A stretch of 7,556 nt of DNA from a bacterium (GTDB taxonomy: Bacteria; Blakebacterota; Blakebacteria; Blakebacterales; Blakebacteraceae). The translations under genes and the position numbers were made by a program. The stretch is from positions 1 through 7,556 of the forward strand of contig JALGWK010000191.1 in the NCBI GenBank assembly GCA_025774205.1, in the 5' to 3' direction. The notes beneath the pieces are model-generated. The model saw nothing but the letters and a program-made list of their open reading frames with translations. It searched no databases and was not told the origin of the DNA. Below are positions 1-5,918 of this stretch, piece by piece (the first letter of the stretch is position 1; each line of letters starts with the position of its first letter).

Positions 1-885
1 CGTGGTGAATTTCGTCACCAGGAACGGCGGCCCGCGATATGAAGGTGACTTCGAGATCCTCTCCAGTGAAATGAGCGGGCAGCAGCAGGATGATGTCCGT
101 GACCTGACCCGGGCCCGCGGATTCCTGGGAGGCCCGGTTCCCGAACTGCCCTTCCTCACCTTCTTCCTGTCCGGCTCAACCGCAACCGAAAGAGACTTCC
201 TGGTCAAGAAGGATGATATCGTCTACGACCTGCGGGTCGATCCCGAGGATCCATCAACCCGCCGGGAGGACATCGATTACTACCAGATGCCGGATAACTG
301 GGACAGGTTCGATCCTGCAACCCACGATCCCTACGCCCAACGGGAGACCGTGACCGGGAACGACTGGCGGATCTACCCCACCGACATCTATGCCGGCTGG
401 CTCGGGTACGGCTACAACAACAGCCGGGAGCTACTGGCCAACCTCACCGCGAGGATCAGACCGAACATGCGTCTGAAGGCATCGTGGATCGGGAACCGGA
501 CCGACCGGGTGCCCTATACCAATAACTGGCGCTACTCGATGTTCTGGGGGATACCGCAGGAGATCCAGGATAACTGCATCTGGGGAACCGAACGCTGGGA
601 CGCCGACACCAGGCTGCGCAGCATGCCTCAGTCGCAACGTGTCATCGGTTCCACCGGCCTGACCGATTTCCACAACGAGAAGAACATCGTGACCAAGGAC
701 CACGACCGCTTGGCGGTGGTCTGGACCCATCAATCCTCACCGTCGGTGTTCTACACCCTCAGGGGATCATACCTGGACTACAACCGCACCATGCGGGTAG
801 AACGGTTCGTGAACGAGGAGGGGTGGGTGGCCCGGTTCGAGCATCGATATCCGACCAGCTCGGCGTCCTGGGACACCCTCTGGCA

Positions 886-895
886 TCCGGGCACG
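886..895 (+). other. Frameshift site 1 in the receptor (frame 2 to frame 1)
   Basis: Upstream frame 2 reads WDTLWHPG and then becomes nonsense, stopping at 943. Downstream, frame 1 reads GSDRYFSNQYDITRQ and continues as normal barrel. Adding one G to the GGG at 889-891 restores WHPGHGSDRY without any other change. A single-base loss in a G-run is the simplest explanation. Confidence 0.8.
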
Positions 896-1810
896 GTTCG
901 GACCGCTACTTCTCGAACCAGTACGACATCACCCGGCAGGTAAAACTGGACGTCACTGCCCAGGCCGGTCCCCATCACATGCTCAAGGCCGGCTTCCAGT
1001 ACCGCTCCCTCACCCTCGACCAGTACGATGTCCAGCTGCTCTACCTGACACCACCTTATATCACCCAGTACCGGCGGGGCCCGACCGAGGCCGCCATCTA
1101 CATCCAGGACAAGATCGAGTACGCGCATCTGGTCGTGAACCTCGGCCTGCGGTTCGACACCAGCAATGCCGGCGAGGTTCCCTTCTGGAGGGATCCCTAT
1201 TCACCTATCGACGGCAGAGGGAACCTGATCCTTGATCCGTCATATCCGGAAACAGCTCCGATCAACTATTCAGGCCGGCGGCGGGAACTATCCCCCCGGG
1301 TGGGTCTCTCGCATCCCCTCTCGGAACGTACGGTCCTCTACCTCAATTACGGTCACTTCTACCAGATACCCGTCTACCGGAACATGTACATCCAGGGTAC
1401 CCTGAGGGATTCCGTCCCGCTGATCGGCAATCCGACCAGCAACCTGGTCGGAACCCAGTATATTCCGGCCTTCTTCAGGGGTATCTCGAATCCATACGAC
1501 TACACCGTCTTCGTGAATTACGACTACGCCACGGCGCGGGGTATCGACGCTTCTATCTCCCGCCGTCTGCGCGGCAACTGGAGTGGCCGCCTGAACTACT
1601 CCTGGCTCGACGCCCGTACCAACCGGGACGATCCATGGTCCGGATACCGGGGCGGCCACGAACTCGAGAACAGTCCGAAACGGTCCCGTCCGGCCAAATG
1701 GGATCAGCCGCATACCGTCGCGGCATCCCTCAACCTGAATCTGCCCGAGGGTTCCGGACCGATGGTCGCCGGGATCAGGCCCTTCGAGCGCCTGATAATG
1801 AGCCTCACCT

Positions 1811-1820
1811 ATCGGGGAAC
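1811..1820 (+). other. Frameshift site 2 in the receptor (frame 1 to frame 3)
   Basis: Frame 1 reads LIMSLTYRG and then terminates by 1854 after unrelated residues. Frame 3 picks up with NTPTTKERSLDLNSGRLP and runs to the C-terminal barrel strand. Adding one G to the GGGG at 1814-1817 gives TYRGNTPTTKER in one frame. The lesion has the same direction and the same kind of context as the first frameshift. Confidence 0.82.
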
Positions 1821-2135
1821 ACACCGACCACCAAGGAGCGTTCCCTCGACCTGAACTCCGGTCGCCTGCCCTGGACCCATCAGTGGAACCTGAGGGTCTA
1901 TCGTGACCTGCGCCTCTTCGGACTCGACTGCGGCCTGCTCGCGCAGGTAATGAACCTCTTTGACCGGCGGAACACCCAGTCGGTCTATTCGAGGACCGGC
2001 CGACCGGACGATCCGGGGCCGGGAGCCACCAGCTACAGCGAGAACTACGACCGATCTCATTATTTCGGGCCCCGCCGGGCGATCGATATCGGACTCCGGG
2101 TCAGGTTCAATTGATCGCCTGAAGCTTCCGGAGCA

Positions 2136-2175
2136 AGATGCCGGTCACCGGGATGGATTCGCATTTCCGGCATCT
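2136..2175 (+). terminator. Possible terminator-like hairpin after the receptor
   Basis: AGATGCCGG at 2136-2144 pairs perfectly with CCGGCATCT at 2167-2175, giving a 9-bp stem with a 22-nt loop. It starts 22 bases after the receptor stop. The following sequence is T-rich (ATTTTCT near 2181-2187) but has no clean U-run directly at the stem, and the loop is long. It may end receptor transcription, or it may be a chance inverted repeat. Confidence 0.4.
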
Positions 2176-2207
2176 CCTCCATTTTCTCCATATTTCCCTT
2201 GCGTGAT

Positions 2208-2256
2208 GTAACCTTAGGGTTACTATATGAGTAGTATAGGTTATTAATTGTAACCT
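2208..2256. promoter_or_regulatory. Operator-like array: two inverted repeats of TAACC/GGTTA in an AT-rich island
   Basis: GTAACCTTAGGGTTAC (2208-2223) is a 6-bp inverted repeat with a 4-base centre. AGGTTATTAATTGTAACCT (2238-2256) is a 6-bp inverted repeat with a 7-base centre. Both use the same half-site, TAACC/GGTTA, and their centres are 31.5 bp apart, about three helical turns. The two GGTTA copies start 21 bp apart and the two TAACC copies 42 bp apart, so all could lie on one DNA face. A further pair CTATA/TATAG (2223-2227, 2235-2239) sits between them. The array ends 60 bases before the membrane-protein start, where a promoter should lie; TTGCGT (2199-2204) and TACTAT (2221-2226), spaced 16, are a weak promoter candidate. 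The regulator encoded at 2829 is a plausible but unproven binder. Confidence 0.5.
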
Positions 2257-2315
2257 GTCCGTGACTTCAATCTGTTTCACCCGGTGCTTCCATATCGTTC
2301 AGGAAGGTCTTCATC

Positions 2316-2825
2316 ATGGATGAGAATGGCAGTTTCACAGAATTGACCGAGCGGCTCGACCGGCAACGGAACCTGAGTCTGACCTGGTTCATGTGGTCGT
2401 TCCTGACCTGGTCATTCCTCCAGATCCTCGTCATCTCCGGCTTCGCGATCCTGGGGATGCGTGACCAGGAATTCCTCACCTGGCTCTTCTTCGTCGGAGG
2501 ATTTCTCCCGCTGGTGCTCTGGATCTTCTTCCTCATCCGGTTCCTCATCATTCAGAAACGGATCAGGGGCAATCCCGTGATCGCGGAGGCGTTGCGCGAC
2601 GAGATGGTCAGGGAGGCATGGCTCCGGGCGGCCGCCTACGGGTTCTGGTCGATGCTGGCCGTCGAGGCCGCCTTCACGATCCTCAAGGTCCTGTCAACCA
2701 TTGTCTTCGTGCACCTGCTCGGTGTTCCTCACTTCCTGATGGTGTTGGAGATCCGATCCCCCCTCGCGATCGCGGTGGGACTGGGGGTCACGATCGGCAC
2801 CTACCTCCGTTACCGGAGGGACTGA
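2316..2825 (+). CDS. Four-helix inner-membrane protein paired with an XRE regulator
   Basis: Protein of 169 residues with unknown function. Four hydrophobic segments are visible at about residues 23-47, 54-79, 105-136 and 148-164. A basic, polar loop between helices 2 and 3 (about 80-104) carries KRIRGNPVIAEALRDEM and should be cytoplasmic, as should both termini. There is no signal peptide. The start is supported by AGGAAGG at 2301-2307, 8 bases before the ATG. The stop is 3 bases before the regulator gene, whose Shine-Dalgarno sequence lies inside this gene's end, so the two are almost certainly co-transcribed and probably translationally coupled. Pairs of a small multi-helix membrane protein and a YozG-type XRE regulator are widespread (the DUF2975 and DUF2178 neighbourhoods are comparable). 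I cannot name the exact family. The membrane protein may sense a signal or modulate the regulator; that is inference. Confidence 0.88.
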   Translation: MDENGSFTELTERLDRQRNLSLTWFMWSFLTWSFLQILVISGFAILGMRDQEFLTWLFFVGGFLPLVLWIFFLIRFLIIQKRIRGNPVIAEALRDEMVREAWLRAAAYGFWSMLAVEAAFTILKVLSTIVFVHLLGVPHFLMVLEIRSPLAIAVGLGVTIGTYLRYRRD

Positions 2826-2828
2826 GCC

Positions 2829-3035
2829 ATGGGGAACCCGAATCTGAAGAACAACCTGAAGGTCTTCCGCGCCAGGAACGATCTCACCCAGGCGGATCTG
2901 GCCGAACGGATTGGTGTCACCCGGAAGACCATCAACACCATCGAAACCGGCCGGTTCGTGCCCTCCACGGTCCTGGCCCTCAGGCTCGCCCACGCTTTCG
3001 GGGTATCGGTCGAGGAACTGTTCGAGCTGGAGTGA
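2829..3035 (+). CDS. Small XRE/Cro-family (YozG-like) transcriptional regulator
   Basis: A 68-residue DNA-binding protein made almost entirely of one HTH_3 domain. The turn is seen in LTQADLAERIGVTRKTINTI (about residues 19-38), with recognition helix TRKTINTIETGR, followed by the typical tail LALRLAHAFGVSVEELFELE. This matches the compact YozG-type group, which has no ligand-binding domain. The start is set by GGAGGG at 2815-2820, 8 bases before the ATG, lying within the end of the upstream membrane-protein gene. It forms a two-gene operon with that protein. Such pairs often regulate their own promoter, and the TAACC/GGTTA array at 2208-2256 is the obvious candidate operator. The HTH identity is clear; target and signal are not known. 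Confidence 0.94.
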   Translation: MGNPNLKNNLKVFRARNDLTQADLAERIGVTRKTINTIETGRFVPSTVLALRLAHAFGVSVEELFELE

Positions 3036-3057
3036 GCCCGGAGAGACCCCAAGCGAT

Positions 3058-3088
3058 CACCGGCAAATGAGAACTTTGATTGCCGGTG
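3058..3088 (+). repeat. 9-bp inverted repeat after the regulator gene; hairpin or operator
   Basis: CACCGGCAA (3058-3066) and TTGCCGGTG (3080-3088) are perfect reverse complements with a 13-base loop, beginning 22 bases after the regulator stop. The stem is strong, but it is followed by GTC and nine G rather than a U-run, so it is not a standard intrinsic terminator. Its right arm contains TTGCCG, the proposed -35 element of the downstream protease promoter. A protein binding this repeat would therefore compete with RNA polymerase. It could serve as transcript end, operator, or both. Confidence 0.55.
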
Positions 3089-3108
3089 TCGGGGGGGGGA
3101 GATAGAAT
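3080..3108 (+). promoter_or_regulatory. Candidate sigma-70-type promoter with G9 tract in its spacer
   Basis: TTGCCG (3080-3085) and TAGAAT (3103-3108) are separated by exactly 17 bases. TAGAAT matches five of six positions of the consensus -10; the -35 matches the conserved TTG only. Positions 3091-3099 are nine consecutive G, lying inside the spacer. Transcription would start near 3115, giving a leader of about 45 bases to the preferred ATG at 3160. If the host uses non-consensus housekeeping elements, this assignment would fail. Confidence 0.45.
3091..3099 (+). repeat. Homopolymeric G9 tract
   Basis: Nine consecutive G in a non-coding region, 61 bases before the protease start at 3160. 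It is clearly longer than the other G-runs noticed in the window. Such tracts are prone to slipped-strand length change and to sequencing error. Its position between candidate -35 and -10 elements is what gives it possible regulatory meaning. Confidence 0.9.
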
Positions 3109-3159
3109 CTCGTTTCTATGGTCCAACCGCGATCAATCACCGGATTCCTGGGGGCGAGC

Positions 3160-5781
3160 ATGAAATCGATTCTTTCCGGCGTTCTGATATGCTGCACAGC
3201 GTTGCTGTGTCTTGCCATTCCCGTCCAGACCGAGGCGCAGGCCTGGGTAGAGGTAGTCGACAATCAGCTCCAGACCGCTGATGAGGCCTGGTCGAGTGAA
3301 GGCTTCTCCATCATCGGCAATCATTACAAAGGGTTCCTCGATAATGAGAAGAAGGAGCGGCATTCCTTCACCCTCCGGGCCGGTGTCGCCTATCGTTTTC
3401 TGGGCATATGCGACAGCGACTGCGACGACCTCGATCTCACCCTCTACGATCCGCGGGGAAAGGTGGTCGCCCAGGATGTGGCGACCGATGCCATCCCCGT
3501 TCTCGAGTTGACGCCCGATCAGACCGGTGTCTACCAGGTCGAGGTATTCATGGTGAGCTGTACCGTCTCTCCCTGTTATTACGGCCTCGGCCTCTGGGGT
3601 ATGGGCAGCGGCGTCGGGGAGTCCTCCGGTAAGCAGGGCGGTTCATACACCGGCCGGCTGGAATCGGGTGACAGCACGCTCTCCTCCGGAGAATACGTCG
3701 ATTACTACACGTTCGAGGCGCAGGCCGGTCAGCACATCATCGTCGACCTCCGCTCCACTAACTTCGACACCTGGCTGATCGTCAAGTCCCCCAGCGGTGA
3801 CCAGGAAGACAATGACGATTATGAAGAGAGCACCAGCCACTCCCGGCTGGAAATCGACGCCGCCGAATCGGGTACATGGCAGGTGCTGGCGACCTCATAT
3901 GGTGTCGGGGAGACCGGCGCATATGAGGTAAGCATCGATGTGAGTGCCGGCGGGACCGGATCATCCGGTTCCGGCTCCCGGATCGAGAGCGGGGAACTCG
4001 CCCGCGGTGACGAAACGATCGACAGTGGTGAGTTCGTCGATCTGTACACCTTTGAGGGCAGCGCGGGGGAGCGATTCGTTCTCGACCTCCGTTCGGTCAA
4101 CTTCGACACCTACCTGATGGTGGTCACACCGAGTGGGGAGATCCAGTACAACGACGACTTCGAGGGTGACCAGGACCGCTCCCTGCTCAACATCACCCTG
4201 AACGAGAGTGGCTCCCACAGAATACAGGTGACCTCCTACGGTCCCGGTGAGACAGGATCGTACGACCTGCACATCCAGCAGGACAGCGCGGGTTCGGCGT
4301 CGTCGGGTCCCCGGGTCGAACGGGGGAACCTTGCCGCCGGGGACGAAACCCTGGGCACCGGTGAGTACCTTGACATCTTCACCTTCGAAGGCACTCCGGG
4401 CCAGCACGTCAGGGTCGATGTCTCCAGTTCCGAATTCGACACTTACCTGATCGTGACCGGCCCCAACGAACTGCAGGAGGACAATGATGACGCCGAGGAC
4501 GCGGCAGGTCACAGTATCGTCGAGTTCGACCTCACCGACGGCGGGACGTACGAGACCGTCGTTACCTCCTACTCCCCCGGTATGACGGGGAACTACGAAC
4601 TGGTCATCGAATTCGGTGATGCCTCCACCGACTGGGGAACCGATGAGGACAATCCCGATCAACGCGATATCAGGCGTCTCTCAGCCGGTCAGACCCTGAC
4701 AGGCCAGCTGGAGCCAGGCGACAGCGAGATCGAAGCGAATCGGTACACCGATGTGTTCACCTTCGACGGCCAGGCGGGTCAAACCGTCGCGGTCGAGATG
4801 TCCTCCTCCGATTTCGACACCTACATCGGTCTCATCTTCCCCTCCGAGGAGTTCCTTGAGAACGACGATTACGAGGGGAGCACGAACCGCAGCCGCATCG
4901 ACCTCACCCTCCAGGAGAGCGGACGCTACTCCATAGTTGTCACCTCCTACTCAAGCGGAATGTCCGGATCATACCAGGTCTCGCTGAACACCAGCTCAGC
5001 TCCCGGCCCCTCGCCCGAACCCATCAGAGCGGGTGGAAACGTCTACGGACTCTTCGTCGGGATCAGCGACTATCCGGGTGAGCGGAACGATCTGAGCTTC
5101 TGCGCCGAGGATGCCACCACCTTCTACTCGGCGATGCAGCGTGGTGCGGGCATGCCGGCCGGGAACGGGCAAGTCCTGATGGATGCCCAGGCGACCGCGA
5201 CGAATGTGCGCAACGCCCTGCGCGAATTCGGAAATCGGGTCGGGCCGGATGACATCTTCGTCTTCTTCTACTCCGGCCATGGCAGCAGGGTTCCGAGACC
5301 GGGCGGATTCGAACGCGCCGATCCGGATGGGATCGATGAGTCGATCTCCCTTTATGACGACCATATCCTCGACAACGAGATGGCTTCGCTCTTCGACAAC
5401 ATCAACGCCCGGATCGCCATGCTGGTGCTCGATTCATGCTTCAGCGGCGGATTCGCCAAGGACGTGATCTCGGCTCCCAACCGGATGGGTTTCTTCTCCT
5501 CCGAGGAGGATGTCACTTCGATGGTGGCGGCGAAGTTCATGGCCGGCGGTTACCTGGCCAAGTTCATCGCCGACGCCGTGGGAGACCGCTACGCCGACAT
5601 TGACCGGGATGGCGAGATCAACGCCCTCGAACTCTCCCAGTACCTGCACGAGCAGTACCGGGCCGAAGTGAAGTCGGGGACGAAGAGTGACGTAGTCAGC
5701 CTCAACTCCCGGCAGCTGGGGTACCAGCACCTTATTGTGGACCGGGGCAGCATCGGAGGCTACGACGTCATCTTCAAGTAG
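3160..5781 (+). CDS. Secreted multi-PPC caspase-like (metacaspase/C14) protease with EF-hand-type loop
   Basis: Predicted exported cysteine peptidase of 873 residues. I chose ATG 3160 because MKSILSGVLICC begins a normal type I signal peptide ending near AQA-W (residue 28); the in-frame ATG at 3118 would add 14 residues before it. Residues 29-155 form an N-terminal PPC-like domain with two cysteine pairs (C84/C88, C134/C139). Four PPC domains follow at about 161-265, 274-377, 385-487 and 505-612, each with FDT(W/Y)(L/I) and a later (D/E/Y)NDD motif. The catalytic domain, about 627-850, has SFCAEDA, YSGHGSR with His707, DGIDES, ILDNEM and LDSCFSGG with Cys760. DGIDES and ILDNEM resemble metacaspases, which cleave after Arg/Lys, rather than animal caspases. 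DIDRDGEINALE (813-824) is a complete EF-hand-type loop. The likely location is periplasmic or extracellular; substrate unknown. It is transcribed alone, with a terminator at 5818. Confidence 0.92.
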   Translation: MKSILSGVLICCTALLCLAIPVQTEAQAWVEVVDNQLQTADEAWSSEGFSIIGNHYKGFLDNEKKERHSFTLRAGVAYRFLGICDSDCDDLDLTLYDPRGKVVAQDVATDAIPVLELTPDQTGVYQVEVFMVSCTVSPCYYGLGLWGMGSGVGESSGKQGGSYTGRLESGDSTLSSGEYVDYYTFEAQAGQHIIVDLRSTNFDTWLIVKSPSGDQEDNDDYEESTSHSRLEIDAAESGTWQVLATSYGVGETGAYEVSIDVSAGGTGSSGSGSRIESGELARGDETIDSGEFVDLYTFEGSAGERFVLDLRSVNFDTYLMVVTPSGEIQYNDDFEGDQDRSLLNITLNESGSHRIQVTSYGPGETGSYDLHIQQDSAGSASSGPRVERGNLAAGDETLGTGEYLDIFTFEGTPGQHVRVDVSSSEFDTYLIVTGPNELQEDNDDAEDAAGHSIVEFDLTDGGTYETVVTSYSPGMTGNYELVIEFGDASTDWGTDEDNPDQRDIRRLSAGQTLTGQLEPGDSEIEANRYTDVFTFDGQAGQTVAVEMSSSDFDTYIGLIFPSEEFLENDDYEGSTNRSRIDLTLQESGRYSIVVTSYSSGMSGSYQVSLNTSSAPGPSPEPIRAGGNVYGLFVGISDYPGERNDLSFCAEDATTFYSAMQRGAGMPAGNGQVLMDAQATATNVRNALREFGNRVGPDDIFVFFYSGHGSRVPRPGGFERADPDGIDESISLYDDHILDNEMASLFDNINARIAMLVLDSCFSGGFAKDVISAPNRMGFFSSEEDVTSMVAAKFMAGGYLAKFIADAVGDRYADIDRDGEINALELSQYLHEQYRAEVKSGTKSDVVSLNSRQLGYQHLIVDRGSIGGYDVIFK
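3640..4995 (+). repeat. Four tandem PPC-domain coding repeats
   Basis: Domain-level repeats begin near 3640, 3979, 4312 and 4672, about 333-360 bases apart. Each encodes a start like (R/S/G)xxxGxLxxGD, a strand DxFTFEGxAGQ, FDTYL in the middle and TSYxxGxxGxYxL at the end. Linkers are short and rich in Gly/Ser, except the third (about 488-504), which is acidic and longer. DNA identity between copies is modest, so these are old protein-domain duplications rather than recent DNA repeats. PPC domains in other secreted peptidases assist folding or substrate and surface binding. Confidence 0.85.
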
Positions 5782-5817
5782 AGGACGTTCAGAGAGACGG
5801 TTCCGCTGAAGCAACAG

Positions 5818-5851
5818 GGGCATCCGGGTGTTCAGAGCCCGGATGCCCTTT
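5818..5851 (+). terminator. Intrinsic terminator after the caspase-like protease
   Basis: GGGCATCCGGG (5818-5828) and CCCGGATGCCC (5838-5848) form a perfect 11-bp GC-rich stem with a 9-base loop, followed by TTTCAT. It lies 36 bases after the protease stop. The T-run is short, but the stem is strong. It separates the protease transcript from the M28 gene. Confidence 0.8.
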
Positions 5852-5918
5852 CATAAGCGATCGCGGCAACCACGCGACGCGAATCCCATATCAGAAACGA
5901 ACCGGGAGCAGGGAACTC

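Larger units (their letters stand above)
1..2114 (+). pseudogene. TonB-dependent outer-membrane receptor, 5'-truncated, two apparent frameshifts
   Basis: Outer-membrane beta-barrel receptor for TonB-driven uptake; substrate unknown. The window opens at the end of the plug domain (VVNFVTRNGG resembles the usual plug-end motif VVNIVTKSGG), so the N-terminus and signal peptide lie upstream. Reading proceeds in frame 2 to about 889-891, frame 1 to about 1814-1817, then frame 3 to the TGA at 2112-2114. Joined, the frames give continuous barrel sequence: IQDKIEY and NLGLRFD strands, LSPRVGLSHPLSERT, YLNYGHFYQIPVY, NRDDPWSGYRG, MNLFDRRN, and a terminal strand ending GLRVRFN. This style resembles Oar/CarboxypepD-linked receptors. 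Each frame change is repaired by adding one G to a G-run. The gene is either a recent pseudogene or an intact gene with two base-call errors. The family assignment is secure; the functional state is not. Confidence 0.88.

Noticed and set aside
889-1817. Programmed ribosomal frameshifting in the receptor
   Set aside because: No slippery heptamer or downstream stimulatory structure was seen, and two such events in a TonB receptor would be unprecedented to my knowledge. Base loss in G-runs is simpler.
823-1854. Separate gene starting at ATG 823
   Set aside because: Its first 20 or so residues are out-of-frame receptor sequence. The real content joins the upstream frame at 889-891, so it is a part of the receptor and not an independent gene.
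3118-3159. ATG 3118 as the start of the caspase-like protease
   Set aside because: It puts 14 polar residues before a normal signal peptide, and the nearest purine-rich stretch is about 16 bases away. If the proposed promoter is right, the ATG would be almost leaderless. ATG 3160 fits better, though its own Shine-Dalgarno sequence (GGGGGCGAG) is weak.
3160-3246. Lipoprotein signal in the protease (Cys residues in the hydrophobic core)
   Set aside because: The Cys residues in LICC and ALLC are not preceded by Gly, Ala or Ser as in a lipobox, whereas AQA-W is a good type I cleavage site.
3961-4662. Long open frame of 233 codons on the minus strand inside the protease gene
   Set aside because: It lies opposite the PPC repeats and has only low-complexity Val/Gly/Asp-rich sequence. 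It is a shadow of the repeated, GC-rich coding strand.
3640-4995. CRISPR-like or tandem DNA repeats
   Set aside because: Periodicity of 333-360 bases with modest DNA identity and an open reading frame; these are protein domains.
5857-5864. GCGATCGC, the cyanobacterial HIP1 octamer
   Set aside because: I saw a single copy only, and GC-rich palindromes arise by chance. There is no other cyanobacterial sign.
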